A stretch of DNA of 64,000 bases from Verrucosispora sp. NA02020 (lineage in GTDB: Bacteria; Actinomycetota; Actinomycetes; Mycobacteriales; Micromonosporaceae), in contig NZ_CP054923.1 in the NCBI RefSeq assembly GCF_013364215.1, positions 3,286,001 to 3,350,000 on the forward strand, read 5' to 3'. The notes under the pieces are model-generated. The model saw nothing but the letters and a program-made list of their open reading frames with translations. It was not told where the DNA came from and did not search any database. A program made the translations under genes and the position numbers. How positions within the stretch are numbered: the first letter of the stretch is position 1; every line of letters begins with the position of its first letter. Shown piece after piece: positions 43,446 through 52,536 of the stretch.

Positions 43446-44986
43446 GTCCTGCTCATCTCCTCGGTGTCGGGTGTGGTTGCGGGTAGCGCGATCGCCGGAT
43501 CCAGCAGCGCGCGGGTCAGCGGGGACCGGGCACCGGCGGGCAGGTCGGCGGCCCGACCGTGCTCGACGACGCGACCGTGGTCGAGCACGACCACCCGGTC
43601 GGCGAGTCGGACGACCTCCGGGTCGTGCGTGATGACCAGCAACGCCAGGCGGTGCGCCTGCCGCAGCTCGTCCAGCAGGGTGAGGATCCGGTCCCGGTTG
43701 ACGCCGTCCAGCCCGGAGGTGATCTCGTCGCAGACCAGCAGGCGTGGCCGGGTCAGCAGGGCCCGCACCAGGGCGGCACGTTGCAGTTCGCCCCCGGAGA
43801 GCCGCTCCGGCCGACGGGTGACCAGGTCCCGGTCGAGGCCGACCTGATCGAGCAGGGCACGCGCCGCCGCCAGCACGTCGGCGGGTCCCTGTCGCCGCAG
43901 CCGTACGGCGGGCCGCGTCACCTGCGCCAGCACCGGCGCGTACGGGTGGAAGCTCGCCCGGGGGTCCTGGAAGACGTACTGCACGGCGGCGAGGTCGGCC
44001 GGGTCCCGCCGGTCGAGGGAGGCGTGCAGGCGACGGCCGTCGAGGGTGACGGTGCCGGTGTCCGGCCGGTGCAGCCCGGCCAGACAGCGGGCGAGGGTGG
44101 TCTTCCCGCTGCCGGAGCGACCGATCAGCGCGAGGCACTGCGCGTCGCCCAGCGTCACGTCGACACCGTGCAGGACGGTGGTGCCCCGGTGCGCGGCGGT
44201 CAGTGCCTCGGCCCGCAGCAGCGCCTCCACCGGCGGGGACCCGGCGTCGGGACGGGCCGCCGGAGCGGACCGGGTGGGCTCCCCGACGACCGTGTGCGCC
44301 GGACCGGCGGCGGCCACCACGCCCCGGTCCAGGACGATCGCGGTGTCGGCGATCGCCCGGACCAGGTGCAGGTCGTGGCTGAGCAGGACGACGGTGACCC
44401 CGGTGGCGGCCAGGCGGCGCAGCTCGGCGGCCACGTCGCGGCGGTGCAGGCCGTCCTGCCCGGTGGTCGGCTCGTCGGCGACCAGGACGCGGGCCCCGGC
44501 GAGCAGGGCGTGCGCGATCACCAGTCGTTGCTGCTGCCCGCCGGAGAGCTGGTGCGGGTAGCGCCGCAGCGTGTCGGTGTCGGCGGGCAGCCCCACCCGG
44601 GTCAACACCGCCCGGACCGCCTCCCGGACGGCGACGCGGCGGGCCCGGCGGCCGGGGACCGGACGGTGTCGGCGGGCGATCTCGTGCAGCACGGGGCCGA
44701 CGCGGCGTACCGGGGTGAGCGCGGCCGAGGGCTGCTGCGGGACGTACCCGACGAGCCCACCGGGCGCCGGGGTTCCGGGACCGACCACGCGACCGTCGAT
44801 CTCGACCCGGCCGGTGAGGCGTACGCCGGGACCGACCTCGCCGAGCAGCGCCCGCCCGAGGGTGGACTTGCCGCTGCCGGACGGACCGACGACGGCGAGC
44901 ACCCCACCGGCCGGCACCGCGAACGACACGTCCCGCAGCAGCCGGTGTCCGTCGGCGACGGCACCCAGCCCGTCGACCCGGATCAT
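43442..44986 (-). CDS. Fused dual ATPase of a peptide/nickel-type ABC importer
   Basis: A 514-aa protein with two complete ABC ATPase domains. First: Walker A GPSGSGKST, signature LSGGQQQR, Walker B VLVADEPT. Second: Walker A GRSGSGKTT, signature LSGGELQR, Walker B LLVCDEIT. It equals a DppD-DppF pair in one chain. The second Walker B Glu is kept in DEIT. It powers the two permeases encoded just upstream in the operon; ATGA overlap on both sides. Confidence 0.93.
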   Translation of the reverse strand: MIRVDGLGAVADGHRLLRDVSFAVPAGGVLAVVGPSGSGKSTLGRALLGEVGPGVRLTGRVEIDGRVVGPGTPAPGGLVGYVPQQPSAALTPVRRVGPVLHEIARRHRPVPGRRARRVAVREAVRAVLTRVGLPADTDTLRRYPHQLSGGQQQRLVIAHALLAGARVLVADEPTTGQDGLHRRDVAAELRRLAATGVTVVLLSHDLHLVRAIADTAIVLDRGVVAAAGPAHTVVGEPTRSAPAARPDAGSPPVEALLRAEALTAAHRGTTVLHGVDVTLGDAQCLALIGRSGSGKTTLARCLAGLHRPDTGTVTLDGRRLHASLDRRDPADLAAVQYVFQDPRASFHPYAPVLAQVTRPAVRLRRQGPADVLAAARALLDQVGLDRDLVTRRPERLSGGELQRAALVRALLTRPRLLVCDEITSGLDGVNRDRILTLLDELRQAHRLALLVITHDPEVVRLADRVVVLDHGRVVEHGRAADLPAGARSPLTRALLDPAIALPATTPDTEEMSRT

Positions 44987-45816
44987 CGGACCTCCTCCCG
45001 GACACGCGCGGCGTCCGGCTCCACCGTCGGCTCCCGGCCGGTCAACAGCGCGTCGGTGACCAGGTTGACGCCGACGGCGAGCGCGACGAGCAGCGCGGCG
45101 GGTACGACGACCGCCCACGGTTGCAGGAAGATCCCGCCCCGGTTGCGGTCGACCATGACCGCCCAGTCGGCGGCGTCCGGGGCGACCCCGATGCCGAGGA
45201 AGCTGGCCGTGGCGACGAGATAGACCGCGCCGATGAACCGCACCCCGGCGTCGGCGAGCAGGACCCGGCGGATGCCCCGCGCGACGTAGCCGACCGCCCG
45301 CCGCCACCAGGTCTCCCGGTAGAGCCGCATCGCCTCCATCACGGTGCCGTGGGCCAGCGGCAACGCGGCGGCGCGGGTGATCCGTGCGACCTCGGGCAGG
45401 GTCACGACCGCGACGATGACCACCAGCGTCAGCGGCCCGCGTGGCGCGGTGGCGGCCAGCAGGATGAGCAGCAGCAACGACGGGACGGCGAGCAGCAGGT
45501 CCAGCGGGCGCATCAGCGCCTCGTCGAGCGGGCGGTGCCGGGTGAGGGCGGCGATCAGGCCGAGGGGTACGCCCAGCAGATAGGCCAGGGCGGTGGCGGC
45601 GACCGCGACCGCGACGACGGACCACCCGCCGAGCAGCACCTGCCCGACCACGTCCCGGCCGACGAAGTCGGTGCCGAGCAGGCCCGCGCCGTCGAACGGT
45701 CGGGTCCGCGCCTCGGACTCGGTGACCAGCACCGGTCCGGCGACCGCGAGCAGCAGCGGCACGGCCAGCAGCACGATCCCGACGACCGCCCGGGGTCTCC
45801 GCCGTCGGGCCGTCAC
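44983..45816 (-). CDS. ABC permease, DppC/NikC type
   Basis: A 277-aa inner-membrane permease. The N-terminal segment has FDGAGLLGTDFVGRDVVGQVLLG, as in DppC proteins, then about five to six helices and the EAA-type loop around MEAMRLYRETWWRRAVGYV. GTG 45816 overlaps the upstream TGA. Forms the channel with the next-listed permease. Confidence 0.92.
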   Translation of the reverse strand: MTARRRRPRAVVGIVLLAVPLLLAVAGPVLVTESEARTRPFDGAGLLGTDFVGRDVVGQVLLGGWSVVAVAVAATALAYLLGVPLGLIAALTRHRPLDEALMRPLDLLLAVPSLLLLILLAATAPRGPLTLVVIVAVVTLPEVARITRAAALPLAHGTVMEAMRLYRETWWRRAVGYVARGIRRVLLADAGVRFIGAVYLVATASFLGIGVAPDAADWAVMVDRNRGGIFLQPWAVVVPAALLVALAVGVNLVTDALLTGREPTVEPDAARVREEVR

Positions 45817-46757
45817 CGGACACCGACCGTACGCGGGGCGAGTCGGAACGCCACCAGGTCCGCGACCAGGTTGACCAGCACGGTGGTGACCGCCACGACC
45901 ACGCAGAGCCCCTGGATGGTGGGTACGTCCCGGGCGGCGACCGCGTCGACCAGGGCGGTGCCCAGCCCGGGGATGACGAAGACCGCCTCGACCACGATGA
46001 CGCCACCGAGTAGCCAGTCGGTGGTGCGGGCGACCTGCTGCACGACCGGCGCGGCGGCGGTCGGCAGCGCGTGCGCCAGCCAGCGCCGCCGGGTGGAGAG
46101 ACCGAGGCGTCGGGCGTGGTGGACGTACTCCGCACGCAGGGCGTCCACCATGCCGGCGCGGGTCAGCCGGCTGATCGAGCAGATTGGCCGGGCCAGCAGC
46201 ACCAGCAGCGGCAGCACCAGCACCCCCGGCTGGGCGAGCAGGTCGGCGCCGACGGCGGTGGGCGGGAACCAGCCCAGCCGGACGCCGAAGACCGCCACCA
46301 GCAGGATGGCCAGGGCGAACTCGGGTACCGCGTACAGTCCGACCGCGAGGGTGGTGAGTGTCCGGTCGAGCCGGCCCCCCTCGCGTCGGGCGGCGAGCAT
46401 GCCGAGCCCGACGGCGAGCGGCACCAGCAGCACCAGCGTGGCGACCGCGAGCAGCAGGGTCGCGGCGGCCCCGCCGACGATCAGGTCCAGCACCGGCCGT
46501 TGCGAGATCAGCGAGGCACCGAGGTCGCCGTGCAGCAGCCCGACCACCCAGTCCAGGAAGCGCCACCAGGCCGGTCGGTCGAGGTCGAGCTGCGCGCGGA
46601 TCAGCGCGATCCGCTCCGGGTCGGGATGGTCACCGGCGATCACCACCGCCGCGTCCCCGGGCAGCGCCTCGGTGAGGACGAACACGACGGTGGTGATGCC
46701 GGCGACCTGCCCGACGCCGAGCAGCAGCCGCTGCACGGTGTAGCGGGTCAGACTCAA
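45813..46757 (-). CDS. ABC permease, DppB/NikB type
   Basis: A 314-aa permease: TRYTVQRLLLGVGQVAGITTVVF at the N terminus, DLDRPAWWRFLDWVVGLLHGDLG, the typical DppB periplasmic loop, and the EAA loop around LRAEYVHHARRLGLS. The TTG at 46757 overlaps the binding-protein stop (TTGA) and marks the expected N terminus; a longer reading would enter the binding-protein gene. Confidence 0.9.
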   Translation of the reverse strand: MSLTRYTVQRLLLGVGQVAGITTVVFVLTEALPGDAAVVIAGDHPDPERIALIRAQLDLDRPAWWRFLDWVVGLLHGDLGASLISQRPVLDLIVGGAAATLLLAVATLVLLVPLAVGLGMLAARREGGRLDRTLTTLAVGLYAVPEFALAILLVAVFGVRLGWFPPTAVGADLLAQPGVLVLPLLVLLARPICSISRLTRAGMVDALRAEYVHHARRLGLSTRRRWLAHALPTAAAPVVQQVARTTDWLLGGVIVVEAVFVIPGLGTALVDAVAARDVPTIQGLCVVVAVTTVLVNLVADLVAFRLAPRTVGVR

Positions 46758-48301
46758 GCCAGCCACACCTTGTCGAAGCGGGCCCAGTCCAGGGTGTTCG
46801 CGGGCGCCTCGGCGGAGACCCCGCGCACTGTCGGGGCGGTGGCCACCAGGAAGTCGGCGAACCCCCACACCAGCAGCCCGCCCTCGGCGTGCAGCATCCG
46901 CTGCATGTCCCCGTACGCGCGACGGCGACCCGCCTCGTCGGTGGAGGAGACGGCGGTGCCGTAGAGCGCGTCGAACTCGGGCCGCATCCAGCGGGTGGCG
47001 TTCGTGGTGGAGGTGGTCAGCAGCCGCTGCGAGATGTGCGTCTCGATCGGCATGGCACCGCTGCGGAAGGTGGCCATCACCCCGCCGTCGAGCACGTCCC
47101 GCCAGTAGGTGTCCTTGTTGCGCTGCACCGGCTCGACGGTGAGCCCGACCTGACGGGCCTGGTCGGCGAAGACGCTGGCGGCCTCGACGAAACCGGCGGC
47201 GACCGGCGCGGTGTCCAACGGGATGCGCAGCCCGCGCGCACCGGCCCGGTCCACCAGTGCGCGGGCCCGGTCGAGGTCGCGGGTGCGCTGCGGGATGTCG
47301 TCGGCGTAGTACTGGAAGCCCTTGCCGAAGAGGTCGTTGCCGACCTGCCCGGTGCCGGAGAGCACCGTCTCGACGAGCTGCTCCCGGTCGGTCAGCAGGA
47401 ACATCGCCTCGCGCAGGTCCCGGTTGTCGAACGGGGGACGGTCCACCTTCATCGTGAAGCCGAGCAGGTTGCTGTTCGGCATCCGGGTGATCGCGACGCG
47501 GTCGTTGCCGGTGTGCGTCCGCGCGGTGGTCGGGCTGACGTCGTGCGCGTAGTCGACCTGCCCGCCGAGAAGGGCGTTGATCCGGGCCGACTCCTCGTTG
47601 GCGATCACGTACTCCAGCTCGTCGAGGTGCGCGGCACCCTCCCAGTAGTCCGGGTAGCGGGCCAGCAGCAGCGAGCGGCCGGGGGTGAAGCTGCTGACGG
47701 TGAACGGGCCGGAACCGATCGGCCGGTCGAACGACTCGGCACCCTCCGGCACGATGTACGCGCCGAACGCGGCGAGGACGTTGCCGAACTCGGCGAACGG
47801 CCGGTGCAGGGCGAACTCGACGGTGCGGTCGTCCACCGCCCGGCTGGCCCGCAGGTCGATCAGGGAGAGGCTGGCGCGGGCCCGGAACGCCCGGTCCGGG
47901 TCGACGATGCGGGCGTAGCTGGCGAGCACGTCGGCGGCGCGGACCGGCCGACCGTCGTGGAAGGTGGCCTCGCGCAGCGCCACCCGCCAGCGGGTCAGGT
48001 CCGCGTTCGGTTCCCAGCTCAGCGCCAGTCGGGGCTGGATCGACACGTCGGGGCCGTAGTCGGCCAGCTTGTCGAAGACGGCCTTGGCCCGCGACGCCTC
48101 GTTGAACAGGTTCGCCAGGTGCGGGTCGAGCGTCTCGGTGGCACCGCCACCGGCGAACGCGACCCGCAACCGGCCGCCCCGCCTCGGGGTGTCACCGGCA
48201 CCGGGGCCGCCGGTGGAGTCGCCGCCGCAGCCGGTGAGCAGGGCGGTGGCCAGGGCGGCGCCGCCGCCGAGCAGCGTGCGGCGGGACAGGTGGATCGACA
48301 T
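46754..48301 (-). CDS. Substrate-binding lipoprotein, SBP family 5 (peptide/nickel/opine type)
   Basis: A 515-aa lipoprotein. Its twin-arginine-like start SRRTLLGGGAA leads to the lipobox LTGC. Mature domain: ETLDPHLANLFNEA, LALSWEPNADLTRWRVALREAT, FHDGRPVRAADVLASYARIVDP, GSGPFTVSSF and NNRDL-like DNRDLREAMFLLTDREQLV, all typical of the DppA/NikA/CntA group. Ligands include dipeptides, heme and metal-chelator complexes, so it could capture a metal-loaded product of the upstream enzymes. ATG 48301, preceded by GAGAGGAAA; 29-nt gap from the MFS gene. Confidence 0.92.
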   Translation of the reverse strand: MSIHLSRRTLLGGGAALATALLTGCGGDSTGGPGAGDTPRRGGRLRVAFAGGGATETLDPHLANLFNEASRAKAVFDKLADYGPDVSIQPRLALSWEPNADLTRWRVALREATFHDGRPVRAADVLASYARIVDPDRAFRARASLSLIDLRASRAVDDRTVEFALHRPFAEFGNVLAAFGAYIVPEGAESFDRPIGSGPFTVSSFTPGRSLLLARYPDYWEGAAHLDELEYVIANEESARINALLGGQVDYAHDVSPTTARTHTGNDRVAITRMPNSNLLGFTMKVDRPPFDNRDLREAMFLLTDREQLVETVLSGTGQVGNDLFGKGFQYYADDIPQRTRDLDRARALVDRAGARGLRIPLDTAPVAAGFVEAASVFADQARQVGLTVEPVQRNKDTYWRDVLDGGVMATFRSGAMPIETHISQRLLTTSTTNATRWMRPEFDALYGTAVSSTDEAGRRRAYGDMQRMLHAEGGLLVWGFADFLVATAPTVRGVSAEAPANTLDWARFDKVWLA

Positions 48302-48330
48302 GGGGTTTCCTCTCGAAGGTGTCGCGGTGT

Positions 48331-49635
48331 TCAGGCCGCGCCAGGGCGGCGAGGGGTGACGGCGGGCATCCGCGCGTCGCCCGGGACGGTGTCCGGTGCG
48401 GGGTCGGCGACCGGTCGGGGGCCGAGCAGGTTCCGGCGGTGCAGCACCCGCACCGCCGCGGCCGAGGCCAGTCCGAGGGCGGCGCAGAGCAGCCACGCCC
48501 CGGCCGGGACCCGCTCGGCCGCGCCGTCCGATCCGGTCTGCATGAGACCGCCGACGGCGGTGGTGGCGAGCGCCGCCACCACGCCCGAGGCGAGATAGAA
48601 GACGCCGAAGTAGGTGCCGGTCAGCCCGGTGCGGGCGAATCCGGGCAGCAGTTCCAGCACGAACGGCTGCGCCACCATCACCCCCACCGCCAGCGCCAGC
48701 GTGGTGACGAGCACCGGCAGGACGCGGACCGCCGGGGGACCGCCCAGCGGTAGCAGCGGCACCAGGAAACCGGCGCCGGTCACCGCCATCCCGGCGGCGA
48801 TCGCGGTGCCCCGGTCGACGCGGCGACGCAGCCGCGCGGTGATGCGGACCTGCCCCGCCACGGTGACCACGGTGGAGACGACGAAGAGTGCGGCGACCGC
48901 CAGCGGCGTGCCGGTGACCGCCTCCGCCTGCACCGGCAGCACCAGATAGAGCTGGGTCTGCAACGCGAAGAGCGCGCTCAACGCCACCGTGAACGCCAGG
49001 AACCGGCCGTCGGTCAGCGACTCCCGCCAGTCCCGGCCGACGCTCTGCCCGCTGGCCGTCACCGGCTGCGCCGGCAGCACCAGCGCCTGCGCCACGGTCA
49101 ACGCGGCGAACACCAGCGCGGCCCCGGTCGCCGCCGCCCGGAAGTCGACCAGCAGCAGCGCGCTGCCGACCAGCGGCCCGATCAGCGCCCCCGCGCTGGC
49201 GAACACGTTGAACAGGGCGAACGCCTCGGCCCGCCGGTCCGGGGCGGCCTGGGCCAGATAGGCGCGCACGGCCGGGTTGAACAGGGCACCGGCCAGACCG
49301 GTCAGCACCGAGGCGACCAGCAGCGCCGACAGCGACCCGCCGACCGCGAACACCGCGAAGCCGACCGCCCGCAGCCCACACCCGGCGATGATCACCCCGC
49401 GTGCGCCGAGCCGGTCCGCCGCCGATCCGCCGAGCAGGAACAGTCCCTGTTGGCTCAGGTTGCGGACCCCGAGGACCAGGCCGACCAGGGCGGCCGAGAG
49501 CCCGATCTGGTCGGTGAGATAGCCGGCCAGGAAGGGCAGCAGCATGTAGAACCCGACGTTGACGCCGAGCTGGTTGACCACCAGCAGCCGGATCGGCACC
49601 GGGAAGCCGCGCCACGACGCCCAGGTGGCCCTCAC
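48331..49635 (-). CDS. MFS exporter of the ligase/transport operon
   Basis: A 434-aa protein with about 12 membrane helices: GFYMLLPFLAGYLTDQIG, LGVRNLSQQGLFLLGGSAADRLGAR (motif A), FNPAVRAYLAQAAPDRRAEAFALFNVF. GTG 49635 overlaps the epimerase stop. An exporter placed between biosynthetic enzymes and a binding-protein importer mirrors metallophore loci such as staphylopine (CntE plus CntABCDF). Export of the ligase product is the simplest reading (inference). Confidence 0.9.
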   Translation of the reverse strand: MRATWASWRGFPVPIRLLVVNQLGVNVGFYMLLPFLAGYLTDQIGLSAALVGLVLGVRNLSQQGLFLLGGSAADRLGARGVIIAGCGLRAVGFAVFAVGGSLSALLVASVLTGLAGALFNPAVRAYLAQAAPDRRAEAFALFNVFASAGALIGPLVGSALLLVDFRAAATGAALVFAALTVAQALVLPAQPVTASGQSVGRDWRESLTDGRFLAFTVALSALFALQTQLYLVLPVQAEAVTGTPLAVAALFVVSTVVTVAGQVRITARLRRRVDRGTAIAAGMAVTGAGFLVPLLPLGGPPAVRVLPVLVTTLALAVGVMVAQPFVLELLPGFARTGLTGTYFGVFYLASGVVAALATTAVGGLMQTGSDGAAERVPAGAWLLCAALGLASAAAVRVLHRRNLLGPRPVADPAPDTVPGDARMPAVTPRRPGAA

Positions 49636-50660
49636 CGGGGTGCCTCCGCCGCCGGTGCCACCCCGAGCCCGGCCGCCCCCGACAGGCGCAGCACACCGTC
49701 CCGACCGCCGATGCCGGTCCACGGGTCGTCGGCGAGCAGCAGATGGCCGTCCAGGTCCACCCAGCGGGCCAGACCGGCCAGGTGCACCGCCGGGGCGATG
49801 CCGAGCGAACTGGCCACCAGGCAGCCGAGCATCACGTCCAGGTCCCGTTGCCGGGCCGCCTCGATCATGTCCCCGGCGGCGGTGATGCCGCCGCACCGCG
49901 CCAGCTTCACGTTCACCCCGGCGACCGCGCCCGCCAGCCGGTCCAGGTCGGCCGGACCGGCGGCGTCCTCGTCGGCGACGACGGGCGTGCCGCTGCGGGC
50001 ACCCACCCAGGCCAGCAGGTCGGGGTGGCCCGGCGGGATGGGCTGTTCCACCGCGTCCAGCCGGTGCGGCGCGAGCGCGTCGAGCTGCCGCACGGCCTGT
50101 TCGGCGGACCAGCCGCCGTTGGGGTCGAGCAGCAGCCGGGCGTGCGGCGCGGCGGCCCGGACCGCCGCCACCCGGGCGAGATCGTCCGCGTCGCCGGCCT
50201 TCACCTTGAGCACCGAGAACCCGGCGGCGACCAGGCGTCGGGCGGTCGCCGCCGCCTCCGGCACCGGCACCAGCCCGATGGTGTACGCGGTGGCCACCGG
50301 CGTCGGCTGCGGCGCCCCCACCAGTCGGTGCACGGGTACGCCCCGGGCGTGCCCGAGCAGGTCGTGCACGGCCGCGTCGAGCGCCCCGCGCACCCCCGGC
50401 GGCCCCGGATACGCGCCCAGCTCGGCCCGGAGCGCCTCCGGATCCGGGCAGCCGACCACCCGCTCCGCCCACCCGGCGCAGCACGCCTCGATCGCCGCCC
50501 GGTCGAGTCCGAGATAGTGGCTGGTGACGACCTCGCCGTGCCCGGTGACACCGTCGTGCGTCACGGTCAGCCGCACCGCCTCCCGGCTGGCCATCACCGA
50601 CCGGGAGATGCGCAGCGGCTCCCGCAGCACCAGCGGGTATGCCTGCCAGGTCAGCCTCAT
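49632..50660 (-). CDS. Dipeptide epimerase-like enolase-superfamily enzyme
   Basis: A 342-aa MLE-subgroup enzyme. Catalytic KVKAG (KxK), metal ligands in LLDPNGGW, EQP and ADEDA, and the opposing Lys in NVKLARCGG are all present. This set matches L-Ala-D/L-Glu and other dipeptide epimerases. In an operon with an ATP-grasp ligase it could invert a stereocentre of the ligated product. The start overlaps the PLP enzyme stop. Confidence 0.88.
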   Translation of the reverse strand: MRLTWQAYPLVLREPLRISRSVMASREAVRLTVTHDGVTGHGEVVTSHYLGLDRAAIEACCAGWAERVVGCPDPEALRAELGAYPGPPGVRGALDAAVHDLLGHARGVPVHRLVGAPQPTPVATAYTIGLVPVPEAAATARRLVAAGFSVLKVKAGDADDLARVAAVRAAAPHARLLLDPNGGWSAEQAVRQLDALAPHRLDAVEQPIPPGHPDLLAWVGARSGTPVVADEDAAGPADLDRLAGAVAGVNVKLARCGGITAAGDMIEAARQRDLDVMLGCLVASSLGIAPAVHLAGLARWVDLDGHLLLADDPWTGIGGRDGVLRLSGAAGLGVAPAAEAPR

Positions 50661-51712
50661 GCCGGCACCCGCCCCCGGTCGGCAACCGGATCGGTCACCG
50701 TGCGACACCGGCTCCACCGGGTGACCTCCACCGCGCCGGGGTGCGGGATCTCCACCGGGTGTCCGTGACCGGAGTCGAGCAGCCCGTGCCGGGCGCACCA
50801 GCCGTCGTCGAAGATGCTGTCGAGATAGCGGTGCGGGCCGTCCGGGAAGACCGTCACCACCCGCGCGTCCGGCCGGGTCCGCGACGCCCAGGCAGCGACC
50901 CGGGCCACCGCCCCGGTGCTCCACCCCCCGGTGACGAAGCCGGTACGCGCCAACCGTCGGCAGGTGTCCACCGCCTCCGCCGGACCGACCCAGTGCACCT
51001 CGTCGAAGGCCGGATAGTCCACGTTGTCCGGATGGATGCTGCTGCCCAGGCCGCGCATCAACCGGGGACGGGCCGGCTGACCGAAGATCCTCGACCCGAC
51101 CGTGTCCACACCGATCAGCCGCAGGTGGGGCCAGGACCGCCGCAACGCCCGCGCCAGCCCGGCGCTGTGCCCGCCGGTGCCCACACTGCACACCAGCACG
51201 TCCACCGCGTCGACCTGGGCGGCGATCTCGTCACCGAGGCTCGCGTACCCGGCCACGTTGTCGGGGTTGTGGTATTGATCCGGCCAGTACGCCCCCGGCA
51301 GCGTCGCGAGCAGCTCGGTCAGGCGGTCCCGGCGGGCCTGCTGCCACCCGCCGGTCGGATGCGGCCGGTCGACCACCTCCAGCCGGGCCCCGTACGCGCG
51401 CAGCAGCGCCCGCATCGACGGCTCCAGCTCCCGGTCCACCACCAGCACCACCGGGTGCCCGAAGGCGTGCCCGGCGAACGCCAGCCCGATCCCCAACGTG
51501 CCGCTCGTCGACTCCACCACCGGCGCGCCGTCGCGCAACTCGCCCCGACGCCGCGCCCCGGCCAGCATGGTGACCGCCGCGCGGGCCTTCATGCCCCCCG
51601 GCGCGGCACACTCGACCTTCGCCCAGAAGCCGCCGTGCGGGTGCGGCAGCGGCGCGTCGACGTACACCAGCGGGGTGTGTCCGACCAGGTTCAACAGTTG
51701 CGGCGCGCTCAT
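50657..51712 (-). CDS. Cysteine-synthase-like PLP enzyme (fold type II)
   Basis: A 351-aa beta-family PLP enzyme: LVGHTPLVYVDAPL, PLP Lys in GGMKARAA, substrate loop ESTSGTLGIGLA, phosphate loop SVGTGGHSAG and a C-terminal GWSTGAVARV. The usual SVKDR is replaced by GMKAR, as in specialised synthases that make beta-substituted alanines. SbnA-type enzymes, which make 2,3-diaminopropionate precursors for siderophores and EDDS, belong to this group, but the SbnB partner is missing here. I infer production of a non-protein amino acid for the ligase. Confidence 0.85.
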   Translation of the reverse strand: MSAPQLLNLVGHTPLVYVDAPLPHPHGGFWAKVECAAPGGMKARAAVTMLAGARRRGELRDGAPVVESTSGTLGIGLAFAGHAFGHPVVLVVDRELEPSMRALLRAYGARLEVVDRPHPTGGWQQARRDRLTELLATLPGAYWPDQYHNPDNVAGYASLGDEIAAQVDAVDVLVCSVGTGGHSAGLARALRRSWPHLRLIGVDTVGSRIFGQPARPRLMRGLGSSIHPDNVDYPAFDEVHWVGPAEAVDTCRRLARTGFVTGGWSTGAVARVAAWASRTRPDARVVTVFPDGPHRYLDSIFDDGWCARHGLLDSGHGHPVEIPHPGAVEVTRWSRCRTVTDPVADRGRVPA

Positions 51713-52536
51713 CCGGACACCCCGTAGCGGTAGAGGGTCGTCGGCCCGCCGTCGAGCCAGAAGAACGGGTACGGCTCGGCCGACACGGCGGTCAGGCCCG
51801 CGCCCAGGAACCACGGCAGCACCGCGCTGCCGGTCTGCGCGAACGCCACGAAGGGTTTCCGCTCGGCGCCGGCGTGCGCCAGCAGCGGCGCGAACGTGTC
51901 GTTGCCGAGCGTCATGCCGGAGGCCAGGATCGCGTCGCAGCGGTCCAGCACCGCCGTCGCGTCGGGCAGGTGCGGCTCGTCCCACTCGGTGCGGCCCCCG
52001 GCCAGGTCGCACGGCAGATACCGACGGCCGGTCGCCCGCAGCCGCTCCAACAGCGAGTTGACCACCCCGACGACCAGCACCGTGCGGCTGCTCGCGGGCA
52101 GCAGGTCCACCACCGCCTCGGCGCGCGCCCGTGACTTGGCCAGCGACCCGCCGCCGGGCACGGTGACCGTCGCGTCCGCCGCCTCGGCGTGCGGGCGCAC
52201 CGACATCAGGTACGCGTCCAGCGCGGCCACCCGCACTGGCAGCAGCGGGTGAGTGAGCAGTTCCGCCACGGACGCGCCGACGCAGTCGTAGGCGGTCTCG
52301 TCGGGCAGCGCACCCGGCTCGATGGCGCAGGACCCGACCACCGCGTCGACCCGCAGACTCAGCACGTGGTTGCGGTAGCCGTGCGCCCGCGAGGCGTGCC
52401 GCACGCCCTGCCGGGTGACGAACCCGACGCTGACCGTGGCCCGCGCCGGATCGGCCCCGAGCAGTCCCGCGCGCACCGCCTCCACCAGCGCCGACATCGA
52501 CCGGTACGCCGGCCGGGCCGGCGAGGTGGCGGTCAT
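51709..52536 (-). CDS. DUF364/Rossmann-like putative metal-chelation protein
   Basis: A 275-aa protein with an N-terminal DUF4213-like part (VSVGFVTRQGVRHASRAHGYRNH, SCAIEPGALPDETAYDCVG) and a C-terminal Rossmann-like DUF364 part (VLVVGVVNSLLERLR, DAILASGMTLGNDTFAPLL). Families of this type are linked in annotation to heavy-metal chelation and metal transport loci. Position between ligase and PLP enzyme, with 4-nt overlaps, points to a biosynthetic or metal-handling role. The reaction is unknown. Confidence 0.75.
   Translation of the reverse strand: MTATSPARPAYRSMSALVEAVRAGLLGADPARATVSVGFVTRQGVRHASRAHGYRNHVLSLRVDAVVGSCAIEPGALPDETAYDCVGASVAELLTHPLLPVRVAALDAYLMSVRPHAEAADATVTVPGGGSLAKSRARAEAVVDLLPASSRTVLVVGVVNSLLERLRATGRRYLPCDLAGGRTEWDEPHLPDATAVLDRCDAILASGMTLGNDTFAPLLAHAGAERKPFVAFAQTGSAVLPWFLGAGLTAVSAEPYPFFWLDGGPTTLYRYGVSG

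Noticed and set aside
50657..51712. Housekeeping cysteine synthase
   Set aside because: The Lys loop and substrate loop differ from CysK/CysM and the gene is locked in the ligase/transport operon, so a specialised role is more likely.
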